A DNA stretch of 64,000 bases from DASWLF01 sp963768765 (GCA_963768765.1 CAVYJK010000032.1:1-64000); one strand, 5' to 3'. Positions 14,883 to 23,242 are shown, counted from the first letter of the stretch. Made by a program: numbers and translations. The notes: a model not told the origin generated them from the sequence alone.

Positions 14883-15625
14883 GTAGCAGCCTCCAGTAAA
14901 TCCTTCTTCAGATAGTAGGGTTTCCCCAGCCTGGAAAGCCTCTCCTCCATCTCCCCCTTAAATTTCCGCCAGTCAATCTCCTTGGCCAGGGGGTGATAGT
15001 TGAGCTTTCCAACCTTGTAGAGGTCAACAAAATCATGGGTGGCTTCCAGGAGCCGATAGACCGCCTCCGGGTCGATGACCGGCTCGAAGGATACCCAGGT
15101 CTTGAGGCCGAGCTTTTTGGCCAGATAGAGCGAGTCAATCCGATCTTGAGGCAAGGCGGCGCCCGGTTCCCATGACACGGCTGTATCATCCGGGGCATCA
15201 TGGGTTAAGGTGACACTCCAGGCGTTGAGGGGGTTCAGGGTTAAAAGATCACGGTCCCGCTCCAGCCCCCAGGCTCCTCCCTTGGTTAAAATGGTGACGG
15301 TGAGATCATTGGCCATCAGGATTTCCAGCGCCCGACGGGTTACCCGGGCTTCCTTTTCCAGGGGCTGGTAGGGGTCGCTGGTGAAGGACAGCAGGATCTC
15401 GCGCTTGTCGCTCGCCATTGAACGGGCCTGTTCTTCCAGGTCCTCCAGGATTCCCGGCCGGGGCTTGATATAGGAGGGATCATGAAACATCGCCCGGTCC
15501 GTGAATGTGGCCGTGGGGGCGAAACAGTAAAGGCAGCCATGGGCGCAGCCCCGATAAAGGTTCAGGGCCAGGGGCGCATACTCCCCGGCCTTGCCCCGGG
15601 GCTCATAAATCACCGATCTTTTCAT
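14879..15625 (-). CDS. radical SAM protein, SplB/COG1533 type
   Basis: A 248-aa enzyme starting MKRSVIYEPRGKAGEYAPLA, with the cluster motif CAHGCLYC (C-x3-C-x2-C) near residue 33 in a LNLYRGCAHG context typical of the spore photoproduct lyase-like family. A LLSFTSDPYQPLE motif and a GAWGLERD segment follow, as in this family. It would bind a 4Fe-4S cluster and SAM; the substrate is unknown (SPL repairs DNA photoproducts, but most relatives do not). The ATG at 15625 overlaps the true stop of the nuclease paralogue (TTATGA), and the DUF488 gene overlaps its own stop. Confidence 0.85.
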   Translation of the reverse strand: MKRSVIYEPRGKAGEYAPLALNLYRGCAHGCLYCFAPTATFTDRAMFHDPSYIKPRPGILEDLEEQARSMASDKREILLSFTSDPYQPLEKEARVTRRALEILMANDLTVTILTKGGAWGLERDRDLLTLNPLNAWSVTLTHDAPDDTAVSWEPGAALPQDRIDSLYLAKKLGLKTWVSFEPVIDPEAVYRLLEATHDFVDLYKVGKLNYHPLAKEIDWRKFKGEMEERLSRLGKPYYLKKDLLEAAT

Positions 15626-16153
15626 AACCACCTCACCCGCGGCGTGACTTCGGTCGCCAACCCCAGGATCAGGAAATGCAGGGCGCCGATCCCGTAATTG
15701 TCCATGTCCAGGGGTTTGTCCCGGAATGGCCGGCGGGGGTCCCGCTCCGGCATCCGGTACTTCATAAATTCGGGAATCGTCTTGGGACACTCCCGGGAAA
15801 TGGTGATCCCGCCCGGGAAGCCCTTGCATGTAATTACCCAACCGCTTCCCCAGGAGGTTCCGGGCCAGGCCCAGCTCCTCAGGCGCCGCCACCGCCCATA
15901 ATCGCTGGCGCCGCATCCGCTTGATAAACTCCGGCTCCTTGGGGTCACAGTAGAATTTTCTGATATTTAGCTCCTGGGCCCAGGCCTTGGCGATGGGCAG
16001 GAGGTCGTCGAAGTAAAAGCTCTCCTCGTACAGTTCCCGGAAGATGTGGAGATGATCCTTGGGAGCCGGGGTATATTCGGCGGCTAACATGACGGTAGGA
16101 TTATCCATGCCCCACTTGACCCCGACGTAAACCCTGGGTTTAGGTTCTTCCAC
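15622..16153 (-). CDS. terminase-nuclease paralogue, probably inactive, frameshifted near 15828
   Basis: Starts MEEPKPRVYVGVKWGMDNPT and runs to ...LLGKRLGNYMQG. The frame then shifts by one (extra base in GGGC) to GFPGGITISRECPKTIPE and ends ...EVTPRVRWL at 15622. In the raw sequence the first frame runs on into the radical SAM gene, giving a false fusion. Compared with the 11471-11980 nuclease, the first Asp position reads K (GVKWG against GIDKG), the second is kept (YCDPKEPEF) and the third looks lost (YGIGALHF against GPDGLRYF). It may therefore have a structural or regulatory role. Confidence 0.55.
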
Positions 16154-16154
16154 A

Positions 16155-16364
16155 TCACCCCTGCAGGCTCTGGTAATAATCCAGGTTGGTCAGCACCCAC
16201 CGCCCGGTTTCATCCTTCTTGGCCGGAATTTTGCCTTCCCGGAGCAGTTTTTTGACCGTCTCCGGGTGCATCTCCAAAAACTTGGCGATGGCCTTGACCC
16301 CCCGGTAGAATTCTATCGGCACGGTGATGATCGGCTGAACGGCGCTGCCCTCGCCCTGCGGCAT
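16155..16364 (-). CDS. HTH DNA-binding protein, 69 aa
   Basis: Starts MPQGEGSAVQPII at the ATG at 16364, with GAGGGAGCC upstream. The body, VKAIAKFLEMHPETVKKLLR then EGKIPAKKDETGRWVLTN, is a MerR/excisionase-type winged helix. Its position just before a terminase-nuclease paralogue suggests a terminase small-subunit-like or regulatory role, which is inference. Confidence 0.6.
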   Translation of the reverse strand: MPQGEGSAVQPIITVPIEFYRGVKAIAKFLEMHPETVKKLLREGKIPAKKDETGRWVLTNLDYYQSLQG

Positions 16365-16365
16365 C

Positions 16366-16887
16366 TCAGGCTCCCTCAAAAAGGTTTTGGCGGTGCCTTG
16401 CCCTGCCAAATTCGGCAATAAGGAGCCCGTCGGCAACCCCGTTGTCTTTCAGATATTTCAGTTGCGCGGTTGGCCAGAGAGCCCGGGCTTTGGAAAGAGA
16501 CATCTCGGCTTTGATCTTGTCGGCCCCTCCCCGCTTAAGCACCTTCAACTCCCCTGGCCTCAGGTTGAGGCCGAAATATTTCTTCCAGGTCCGGGGGTGA
16601 ACGGGTTTTGCCGAAACCCCGGCGCCGCCACAAACCCCCTGCCAGAAGCCGTAATTTTCAATCATGGCGCTCCGGCTGAACATCTTTTCCATCGTGTCAT
16701 CACTCCGTACCTGGATCATTTCGATAGTCGCAATTTTTATCTGGCCAAGGTAGCGCCTCACCCGTTCCCAGGTTCCCCAGCGCCCACAATCCACCAGGGC
16801 GCCGCGGTAGTCCAAGATACCCCACCCCCCAGCCGTCACACCGGGGTCAATTCCCAGGAAGAGAATTGAGGGATCAGGAAACCTCAC
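16366..16887 (-). CDS. RuvC-like Holliday junction resolvase
   Basis: A GTG start at 16887 gives MRFPDPSILFLGIDPGVTAG, with CGGAGG 8 nt upstream, so it is preferred over longer alternatives. The RNase H fold is shown by the first Asp in FLGIDPGVTAGGWGI, a Glu in TIEMIQVRSD, and a C-terminal VADGLLIAEF with the last Asp. Family members resolve four-way junctions before packaging. It overlaps the small membrane gene upstream by GTGA. Confidence 0.8.
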   Translation of the reverse strand: MRFPDPSILFLGIDPGVTAGGWGILDYRGALVDCGRWGTWERVRRYLGQIKIATIEMIQVRSDDTMEKMFSRSAMIENYGFWQGVCGGAGVSAKPVHPRTWKKYFGLNLRPGELKVLKRGGADKIKAEMSLSKARALWPTAQLKYLKDNGVADGLLIAEFGRARHRQNLFEGA

Positions 16888-17048
16888 AGCGTCGGCCTCC
16901 GATCCCGGTTCCGGTAATACCAGGCGATCCTGATCCTGGTGACGATCCCCCCAAGCCAATCCCAGACCCCCAGGATGATCAGGCCGGTGATCGCCGAGGC
17001 GATGATGCCCATGCCGACGGCGTAGCCAAGTTTGAAGGCTTCGATCAT
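16884..17048 (-). CDS. small single-span membrane protein, 54 aa
   Basis: The ATG at 17048 overlaps the stop of the DnaC-like gene (ATGA), and the stop overlaps the GTG of the resolvase gene. The product MIEAFKLGYAVGMGIIASAI continues into a hydrophobic helix ending LIILGVWDW, followed by a basic tail (RIRIAWYYRNRDRR). It was found by reading the gap between two genes. Both junctions being 4-nt overlaps supports it as real. Function unknown; a membrane anchor or holin-like role is only a guess. Confidence 0.6.
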   Translation of the reverse strand: MIEAFKLGYAVGMGIIASAITGLIILGVWDWLGGIVTRIRIAWYYRNRDRRPTL

Positions 17049-17716
17049 TTCTGCCACCTACGATCCTTTCCCTCCAAAATTAAGGTTTCGCCCATGCCGA
17101 AAATCCTTGAGGCCAGCCGCTCCCCGAAATCTCCGTAGTGCTCCGTCACCTGGTCGAGACTGAAATTTGAGGTGATGATGGTGGGCAGACGGTAACCAGC
17201 CCGGTAATCGATGATGCTGTAGAGCGCCTCCTGCACCAGAGGAGTGCTCCGCTCGGTGCCCAGGTCGTCGATCACGAGAAAGCGATACCGGGAAAAATTC
17301 TCGGTGATCTCGCTTGCCGGGGTGCTGAAGTTATTGCGGAACGAGTCCCGGAGCTTGTTAAACAGATCCACGCTGCGGATAAAAATCCTGCTATTTTCGC
17401 CCCACTGCTGGATCTCCCGAACCAGATAAGCCACGGCCAGATGAGTCTTGCCGGTGCCAACCGGGCCGCAGATGAAAGGGGGCGGAACTTCGTAAGGCTG
17501 ACGGAAGTCAGACAGCCGGGCCCCCAGGTGGATCGGGAACACTCCCTTTTCCAGGAGAATTCGCCTCAGGACCTGCTCCTGCTCCACCGGGGTCGGTGGA
17601 GAGGGTTCGTGCTCGGGAGGCATATTTTCCAGGATGCGCTGGATTCGGTTTTTGATAAGCTCCAGGCCCGGCTTGCCCTCTGCCCCCGTTGTTTCTTGAG
17701 CCGAAGTCTCGGTCAT
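17045..17716 (-). CDS. DnaC/IstB-like helicase loader ATPase
   Basis: A 223-aa protein from the ATG at 17716 (MTETSAQETTGAEGKPG), with GAGGG upstream. Walker A is CGPVGTGKTHLA, Walker B is FLVIDDLGTE, and sensor 1 lies in TIITSNFSLDQV. It ends with a GERLASRIFGMGETL arginine-finger segment. It loads the replicative helicase at the element's origin. It follows the DUF4373-type organiser, the usual phage initiation pair. Confidence 0.85.
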   Translation of the reverse strand: MTETSAQETTGAEGKPGLELIKNRIQRILENMPPEHEPSPPTPVEQEQVLRRILLEKGVFPIHLGARLSDFRQPYEVPPPFICGPVGTGKTHLAVAYLVREIQQWGENSRIFIRSVDLFNKLRDSFRNNFSTPASEITENFSRYRFLVIDDLGTERSTPLVQEALYSIIDYRAGYRLPTIITSNFSLDQVTEHYGDFGERLASRIFGMGETLILEGKDRRWQK

Positions 17717-18688
17717 AATTTCCCTCAAGCAGCTTTATGGCGTTGGTGTCGTTGGCAATGAGAAAATCGAAAGTGAGCCAGGGCTTATTAGCTGTCTTGG
17801 CCTTGAGGAACAACTGCTCCCACCAGGCCGGGTCGCCTCGTTTGCGGATGCGGACGGCGAGACGCTTACTTCGTTCGGTGGTCAGTTCCGCCAGGGAGGG
17901 TTTACACCCCAGGTCGATTCCAGAGATGAAAGACCTTGGCCGGGGTGATCTGAGGTTGGGGGGGAGGGGCGGCAACGCCGCCGGAGGCGTCAGCCCTCTA
18001 GCTTATCTATTCCTTTACTTTCCCTTCCCTTCCTTTCCCTTCCTGGTGCGGGGTCTGCGCAGGGTCTGTGCAGAACCTGTGCAGGATTATTTTCCGGTAA
18101 TTCTTGATAGTTAGCACCGCCGTCTTTCTGACCTTCAGAGGGAGGAATAAAATGTTTGGGGCCTGATTCCCCCGGCGAAAAATCAGGCTCCAGAGGATGT
18201 GGATGCTCTACGCAGAGTCTGTGCAGAGCCTGTGAATAATGTGTGCGCTTCCTGGGGTCGGGGTGGTTAGCCAGTACCCGGACGATGGATAACAGTTCGT
18301 AGCTTATGGGGATCTTGGCCGTAAGCCCGGCGATGGTCGCCTTGATCATCTCGTCGGTGTAGCGGTCCACCCGCTCGGCCAGCTTGGGACAGAAGATGAT
18401 TTTTTTACCCCAAGCCAGAGGGTCGATGCCATTGATCTGGGCCAGGAAGTCAAGAAACCGTTCCAGGACTTCCTCGGTTGTGCGGAGGTCGTTGGCCACA
18501 AGGTCCAGGCCGTAGTCATCGGGGAGTCGAAACATTTCGCCATGGCGGGAGATGATCTCCAGAAGGCGAAAATAAAGACCCGTTGCATATATGGCCCCAT
18601 ATTCGGGGTGGAGTTTTTGCCCCCAGGCCTCTATCCGTCGGATCTTCTTATTTTCGCTGGCGTCCACTTCATGGGCGAACCATTTCAT
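17713..18688 (-). CDS. phage replication organiser (DUF4373-like), frameshifted
   Basis: The start MKWFAHEVDASENKKIRRIE matches DUF4373/phage replisome organiser N-termini. The first frame ends ...GIDKLEG at 17990. In other frames the expected C-terminal part continues: ITPAKVFHLWNRPG, then CKPSLAELTTERSKRLAVRI and DPAWWEQLF...FDFLIANDTNAIKLLEGNY, a hallmark of such proteins. Joining them needs two one-base changes (near 17995 and in the GGGG at about 17920). A third small change would give a TTATGA overlap with the DnaC gene. The origin is likely inside or near this gene, but I see no clear iterons. Confidence 0.65.
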
Positions 18689-18837
18689 TTTGCATCCCGC
18701 CTCTTGGTCCCCAGCTTCACCACCCGGGCGCCGCCCCGAACTAGCCGTACCATATGCAGCAGCGCCTCGGCCTTAGCCTGAAGCCGCCGGCAGGCTACCT
18801 CCACGTCCTTAAGTTCGGCATCCCACGCATGAATCAC
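18685..18837 (-). CDS. small protein, 50 aa
   Basis: A GTG start gives MIHAWDAELKDVEVACRRLQ and then a helical, Ala/Leu-rich section ending in a basic tail (KLGTKRRDAK). Its TGA overlaps the ATG of the replication organiser (ATGA), which is the main support. An in-frame stop lies just upstream of the GTG. Function unknown. Confidence 0.5.
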   Translation of the reverse strand: MIHAWDAELKDVEVACRRLQAKAEALLHMVRLVRGGARVVKLGTKRRDAK

Positions 18838-18904
18838 CCATAGCTAATTTTTAAGAAGAATTTCCACTTCTACACCGGCTTATTGGGTGTTATAGTTGCT
18901 CAGC

Positions 18905-19084
18905 ATGAAAATTTCTGTCATGGTCCCTCCATGTGTCCGATGTCTTCAAACCTGCCCCCGGTGTCAGCACCTGCCGGAAGAGATCCGGCATAGCCAGGCG
19001 GAAGTGGCCTTGAGCCTGCTCAAGGAGATGTTCCCCTGGATTCCTGATCCTGAGGAGGGGGAGGACCGGGAGGAGCATTCCTAA
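18905..19084 (+). CDS. possible small Cys-rich protein, 59 aa
   Basis: On the plus strand, MKISVMVPPCVRCLQTCPRC with a C-x2-C-x3-C-x2-C pattern is followed by an acidic helical tail. A zinc-ribbon-like fold is possible. The opposite strand carries a similar-sized frame of poorer quality. The start lacks a strong RBS, so this is a tentative call. Confidence 0.35.
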   Translation: MKISVMVPPCVRCLQTCPRCQHLPEEIRHSQAEVALSLLKEMFPWIPDPEEGEDREEHS

Positions 19085-19119
19085 GAATTTCCAGGGGAAC
19101 TTCGCTGAAATTAGAAATT

Positions 19120-19347
19120 CTAAGCCTGGCTCCTGCTTTTATAGATATCGCCTTCAAAAAGTTCTCCCACCCCACAGCCTAGAAATTTGGCGATCTCTTC
19201 CCGAAGCTGGGCATTGGTTCTGTATCCGTATATGTTGTTGGCCACTGAGCCGCAGGGCCGGTCGAGCTTGCGGGAAAGGGAAGAAATGGTCTCTCCTCTT
19301 TCCGCCAGCAGCCGCTTAATCCGCCATGCCTGGTCAAATTTCTTCAT
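19120..19347 (-). CDS. Cro-like HTH regulator
   Basis: Starts MKKFDQAWRIKRLLAERGET. The HTH is in ISSLSRKLDRPCGSVANNIY, followed by a helix with KFLGCGVGELF as in XRE/Ner-type phage regulators. It is divergent from the CI-like repressor, with a promoter between them at 19396-19424. It likely controls the early minus-strand operon. Confidence 0.7.
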   Translation of the reverse strand: MKKFDQAWRIKRLLAERGETISSLSRKLDRPCGSVANNIYGYRTNAQLREEIAKFLGCGVGELFEGDIYKSRSQA

Positions 19348-19366
19348 TTTTCTCTGGATAATCCTT

Positions 19367-19424
19367 TCCACATGTGGTAATCATTTCCTGGGAAAACATA
19401 ATAAACGCATGTGTGTATTGTCAA
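19367..19424 (-). promoter_or_regulatory. early promoter and operator region (cro side)
   Basis: Minus strand: TTGACA (19424-19419) with an A/T-rich -10 (TATTAT or TTATGT at 19403-19396). Two palindromes lie toward the cro gene, CCACATGTGG and TTTCC-TG-GGAAA. They are good candidates for repressor operators in this lysogeny switch. Confidence 0.6.
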
Positions 19425-19452
19425 GCAGAAAAAATAGCCGAGGATGGAACTA

Positions 19453-20181
19453 ATGGCTACCAAACTGTTTTCACTAGAAATTTTCCTCCAGCAGGTTCAG
19501 AAGTTGATGGAGGAAAAAGGCATCAAGGATCAGAAGGACTTCAACGAGATGGTGGGGGTCCAGCGGGCCATCACCCGTTGGAAATCGGGAGAGTCCCGGC
19601 CGTCGGTGGATAGCCTGATGATGATCAAGAAATTATTCGGGAAATCCATCGACGCGATGTTGACCGGGGAAGAGGCGCCACCCTTCCAGCCTCTGCAGCC
19701 CATCATCAGGGTGGTGGGCGCTGGACCCGAGATATCGAAAGAGGTGCGATCCGAAGATTATTTTGCCATTCCCCTGGTGGAGGGGTCCATTGCCGCGGGT
19801 TATTCAGGGATGATTCCCGGGGATTATGTCAGCGACCTTGTCTGGGTATATAAGCCTGAGTTGGGGGCTCGCCAGCATCACAATCTGCGGGCGGTCCGGT
19901 TAGGCAAGGATGCCGATTCCATGGAACCCACCATCCGGCGGGGGTCCATCGTCATCATCGACCCTGCGGAAACTGATGTTTCTCCGAAGTCAATCTATGC
20001 CGTGAGGTTGGATGAAGAGGGGGGGTGTGCTATCAAACGGGTCTCCCAAACCGACGGCCACTGGGTGCTGGTCTCGGACAACCCGGATTACGACCCCATC
20101 GCCATCTTGAAGGCTGCAATCCCCAACATCATCATCGGCCGGGTGATCTGGTCCTGGACCAGTTGGGTAAGGGAACCGTAA
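19453..20181 (+). CDS. CI/LexA-like prophage repressor (HTH + S24 peptidase)
   Basis: A 242-aa protein. An N-terminal XRE HTH (about residues 10-70: DQKDFNEMVGVQRAITRWKS) is followed by a linker and a C-terminal S24 self-cleavage domain. The domain has an AAG-type cleavage site near 114-116, nucleophile S156 in DADSMEPTIRRG and general base K195 in CAIKRVSQ. The ATG at 19453 is chosen because the GAGG sits at a better distance than for the ATG at 19444. It would maintain lysogeny and be cleaved upon SOS induction, so the element is or was inducible. Confidence 0.9.
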   Translation: MATKLFSLEIFLQQVQKLMEEKGIKDQKDFNEMVGVQRAITRWKSGESRPSVDSLMMIKKLFGKSIDAMLTGEEAPPFQPLQPIIRVVGAGPEISKEVRSEDYFAIPLVEGSIAAGYSGMIPGDYVSDLVWVYKPELGARQHHNLRAVRLGKDADSMEPTIRRGSIVIIDPAETDVSPKSIYAVRLDEEGGCAIKRVSQTDGHWVLVSDNPDYDPIAILKAAIPNIIIGRVIWSWTSWVREP

Positions 20182-20234
20182 AGTAAGAGCCGCAACAACA
20201 TCAAGAACTATCTTAGTGAAAGGAAGGTGAGACG

Positions 20235-21449
20235 TTGTATCCTAAATTGATAACAAATACAGAGGGTAACCATGTAGATATCATCAACAACGGAATTTCC
20301 TCTGCCGATCGTGTCATTATTTGCGTAGCCTTTCTGAAGACATCAGGTCTCACGCTCATAAGGGAATGTCTGACTAAGGCCCTTAAGAAGGGAACAAACG
20401 TCAAGATTATGATAGGCCTAGATTTTTTTCTAACTGAACCCAAAGCTCTGTGGGACGCATTCAATATGTGCGAACCTCACAAGAATGCCATTTTGCTTCT
20501 TTGCGCACAAAACAAGAATACCTTTCATCCTAAACTATACTACTGGGCAAAAAACGGTAATGCTACGGTTGTCATAGGCTCAGCTAATCTTACGTCTGGT
20601 GGTCTTGCAAATAACCTTGAGGTTTCCGTTCTTTACAAACTCAAAGTCGAATCTCAATTTGTTGAACGACTGTTCTCCTTTGTTTCTGAGCTTGAAAGAA
20701 ATGATAGGGTGTCTCCAGCAACGAGACTCAGCCTGAGCCAATACCAACGAAGGTACGAGATTTTTAACAAAAAACGAAAGGAGGCAGAGAAAGAAGCCGA
20801 GAGGGAGGCTAAGAACTTATTCTCGTTCGATGAAAAAAAGCTAAAGCAATACCTGTCGGAATACCGCAAGAGTCCCCAGGAACAGAAGGAGTTGCAGAGG
20901 AAGCGTGCCAATTACAAGAAGGCAAGAAACCTATTGGAAAGGCTTGCGACTGAAAATATTGGCAGCAAGGAGGCCTTTCTCGAAGTTTATGATCAATTGG
21001 TCGGAGCAAAAGACACGAAGAGCCTATGGCATTCCGGGGGTCTATTTCGTTTGAAGGAAAAAGTTGCCAGAAGCTATAGACAGTTTGTTAGGCTGCTGAG
21101 AGCGTTGCGGAGCAACATAGAAGATACCGCTGATGTTTTGATAGACATTAGCCGACAAAACGCTCAGCAAATAAATGGGTTAGGGCTGAACGTGATAACT
21201 GAAATAATGAACACATATGCACCTAAAAAGTTCGCGGTCCTCAATCGAAACCCGGTTAGTAGCCTTGCACACCTCGGCTTTGAAGAATTTGGAAGCCTTA
21301 ACAAAAAGGTATTTTCGGGAGCGAAGTACGCTAAGTTTAACAGCCTCATCCAAGAATTGGGCCGACTTTGCGGGTTCTCGGACCTTTCCGAGGTTGATCA
21401 TTTCCTCAATTATGTCTACTGGAATTATGCTAAGCCAAAGCAAAAATAG
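20235..21449 (+). CDS. PLD-family nuclease-like protein, possible defence moron
   Basis: A 404-aa protein with a TTG start after AGGAAGGTGAG. The N-terminal phospholipase D domain has H98-x-K100 in FHPKLYY and SANLTSGGL at 116-124, as in PLD-fold restriction nucleases. A long charged coiled coil follows (about 180-245). The C-terminal domain (GLGLNVITEIMNTYAPKKFA, VLNRNPVSSL) resembles the helix-hairpin-helix/glycosylase-like domain found in some restriction proteins. One HKD motif implies dimerisation. Its base composition is more AT-rich than its neighbours, and it sits between repressor and integrase, a usual place for defence cargo expressed in the lysogen. The exact target is unknown. 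Confidence 0.65.
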   Translation: MYPKLITNTEGNHVDIINNGISSADRVIICVAFLKTSGLTLIRECLTKALKKGTNVKIMIGLDFFLTEPKALWDAFNMCEPHKNAILLLCAQNKNTFHPKLYYWAKNGNATVVIGSANLTSGGLANNLEVSVLYKLKVESQFVERLFSFVSELERNDRVSPATRLSLSQYQRRYEIFNKKRKEAEKEAEREAKNLFSFDEKKLKQYLSEYRKSPQEQKELQRKRANYKKARNLLERLATENIGSKEAFLEVYDQLVGAKDTKSLWHSGGLFRLKEKVARSYRQFVRLLRALRSNIEDTADVLIDISRQNAQQINGLGLNVITEIMNTYAPKKFAVLNRNPVSSLAHLGFEEFGSLNKKVFSGAKYAKFNSLIQELGRLCGFSDLSEVDHFLNYVYWNYAKPKQK

Positions 21450-21743
21450 ACCATAACGGCCTCAATGCGTACTTAACATAGAGCTGGCGCACCGTATCCA
21501 AAGCCGGTTTGGCAGAGCGCCGAAGTCTACTACGAGTAAGGTCCCGACTCATTTGTTGAAAGGTTATGTCTATGGACGATCCTTACGTGCATTTGGCTGG
21601 AAGCCATGGCGCCGGGGCAGCTCTTCAAACAGGCAGTCCTGCTGACCAAATTGCAGATAGCGGCCAAAAAGTGAAATTCTCTTCCCGATAATTTCAGATA
21701 GCTATAATTCTCCAGCCCCCCGCTCAAAGTTTCTAAAAAGACA

Positions 21744-21791
21744 CGCATACGGAAATTTATGCTTGACTATTATGCCGTATGCGGGTATCAT
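21744..21791 (+). promoter_or_regulatory. excisionase-integrase promoter with inverted-repeat operator
   Basis: TTGACT (21763-21768), a 17-nt spacer and TATCAT (21786-21791) form a strong sigma-70 promoter reading toward xis/int. A perfect 9-bp inverted repeat, CGCATACGG (21744-21752) and CCGTATGCG (21775-21783), spans the -35 and spacer, well placed for repression. Confidence 0.7.
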
Positions 21792-21900
21792 CCGTTCCAG
21801 CCTTAGAAGTTTACCCCTTGTCATGGAGTGTCCTCCACCGAGAGTTTCCTGGCACTTTGCCATCCCCGGGGGAAAAGATTTCTGGAAAGGATGACCAAGA

Positions 21901-22143
21901 ATGGATAATGGGAATTCCCACCTGCCCAAACTGTTGAAGCCGGCCGAGTTATCGGTCCACCTGGCGGTCCCCAAGGCCACCATCTATTCCTGGGTCAGGC
22001 GCAGAGACATCCCTTTTGTCAAGCTCGCCGGGGTGGTGAGGTTTGATCCGGAAGAGATCAATAACTGGCTGGCGGAACGGAAACACCCGGCCCGGAATAA
22101 ATTCCTCGAGAAGTTTCCTGATCCGGATGTATTAAGAGGCTAA
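21901..22143 (+). CDS. excisionase-like HTH protein
   Basis: An 80-aa MerR/Xis-type winged helix: LLKPAELSVHLAVPKATIYS, WVRRRDIPFVKLAGVVRFDP, EEINNWLAE. It lies 4 nt upstream of the integrase in the same operon, as expected for a recombination directionality factor or integrase regulator. Confidence 0.8.
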   Translation: MDNGNSHLPKLLKPAELSVHLAVPKATIYSWVRRRDIPFVKLAGVVRFDPEEINNWLAERKHPARNKFLEKFPDPDVLRG

Positions 22144-22147
22144 GGCC

Positions 22148-23242
22148 ATGGCCACGTTTAAAAAGATTGTCACCAAGGAAGGGATCGCTTGGGGGGTGGA
22201 TTATTATGATCCCCAGGGTCGCCGGATCAAGAAACGTTTCAAGAAAAAGGCCGAGGCCGAAGCCTACCTGGCAAAAGTGGTCATCACCATCAAGGAAGAG
22301 AAATACGAAGCCATCTTTGAGAAGAAAAAGGAAACCCTGGTCACCTTCAATGAGATGGCTGACCAGTATACGGAGAGCTCCCGGTTTCAAAAATCCTTTG
22401 CTTCCTTCAAAACCGTTATAATCCCGGTACTGCGTCGGGCTTTCGGGGAGAAGATCCTGGCCAAGATTTCCTACCTGGATCTGGAAACCTTCCGCAACCG
22501 CAGGAGAGGCGAGATCAGCAAAAGGGGAACACCGCGCTCCCCCGCCCGAGTCAACCGGGAGTTGGCCGTCCTGAAGCACATGCTCAACAAGGCGGTGGAA
22601 TGGGGGATGTTGGAGGTTTCCCCTTTTAAACGGGGCAAGAGCTTGATGTTCAAGGAGAATAATGAACGCCTACGGTTTCTTACCGAAGAAGAGATCAAGC
22701 CCCTGTTGTCCGCCTGCCTGCCCCACCTGCGGCCCATCGTGGAAACCGCCCTTCTGACCGGGATGCGGGCCGGGGAGCTGCTCAGCCTGAGATGGGATCA
22801 GATCGTCAACGGCATGATTTACCTGAAGGACACCAAGAGTAACAAACCCCGCCAGATTCCCATCAGTGAACGTCTGGAGCAGGTGTTAAAGGAAGTGCGG
22901 CGCCAGCACCAATTAAAATCTCCCTATATTTTCTGCAACAAAGAGGGGAACCGGTTCAATGATCTCCGGGCCTCCTTCAAATCCGCCTGTCGCAAGACCG
23001 GGATCGTTGACTTCCGCTTCCATGATCTGCGGCATACTTTTGCGTCCCACATGGTGATGAGAGGAGTAGGCCTCAGGGCGGTCCAGGAACTCCTGGGCCA
23101 CTGCGACATGAAGCTCACCATGCGCTACGCCCACCTGGCCCCCGGCCACCTGCGGGACTCGATAAACGTCCTGAATGATTTAGGGGGTGGGAAACAGGAG
23201 GAGGGGAAACTTTTTGGATTGGATAGGCGGATCAAACCTTGA
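22148..23242 (+). CDS. tyrosine recombinase (integrase)
   Basis: A 364-aa protein. An arm-binding N-terminal domain and a SAM-like core-binding domain (about 65-165) are followed by the catalytic domain with R207 (TGMRAGE), a Lys in KDTKSNKPRQIP, H292-x2-R295 (HDLRHTFAS), H318 (LLGHCD) and Y327 (TMRYAHL). All key residues are present. It probably integrates the element at the tRNA-Leu 3' end 1.3 kb away. Confidence 0.95.
   Translation: MATFKKIVTKEGIAWGVDYYDPQGRRIKKRFKKKAEAEAYLAKVVITIKEEKYEAIFEKKKETLVTFNEMADQYTESSRFQKSFASFKTVIIPVLRRAFGEKILAKISYLDLETFRNRRRGEISKRGTPRSPARVNRELAVLKHMLNKAVEWGMLEVSPFKRGKSLMFKENNERLRFLTEEEIKPLLSACLPHLRPIVETALLTGMRAGELLSLRWDQIVNGMIYLKDTKSNKPRQIPISERLEQVLKEVRRQHQLKSPYIFCNKEGNRFNDLRASFKSACRKTGIVDFRFHDLRHTFASHMVMRGVGLRAVQELLGHCDMKLTMRYAHLAPGHLRDSINVLNDLGGGKQEEGKLFGLDRRIKP

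Noticed and set aside
14879..16153. A 424-aa fusion of terminase nuclease and radical SAM protein
   Set aside because: The middle 70 residues are low-complexity frameshift noise. The real frames end and start with an ATGA overlap, so two genes are called.
18890..19078. 62-codon minus-strand frame opposite the Cys-rich ORF
   Set aside because: Poorer composition and no operon coupling. The plus-strand frame is slightly better but still tentative.
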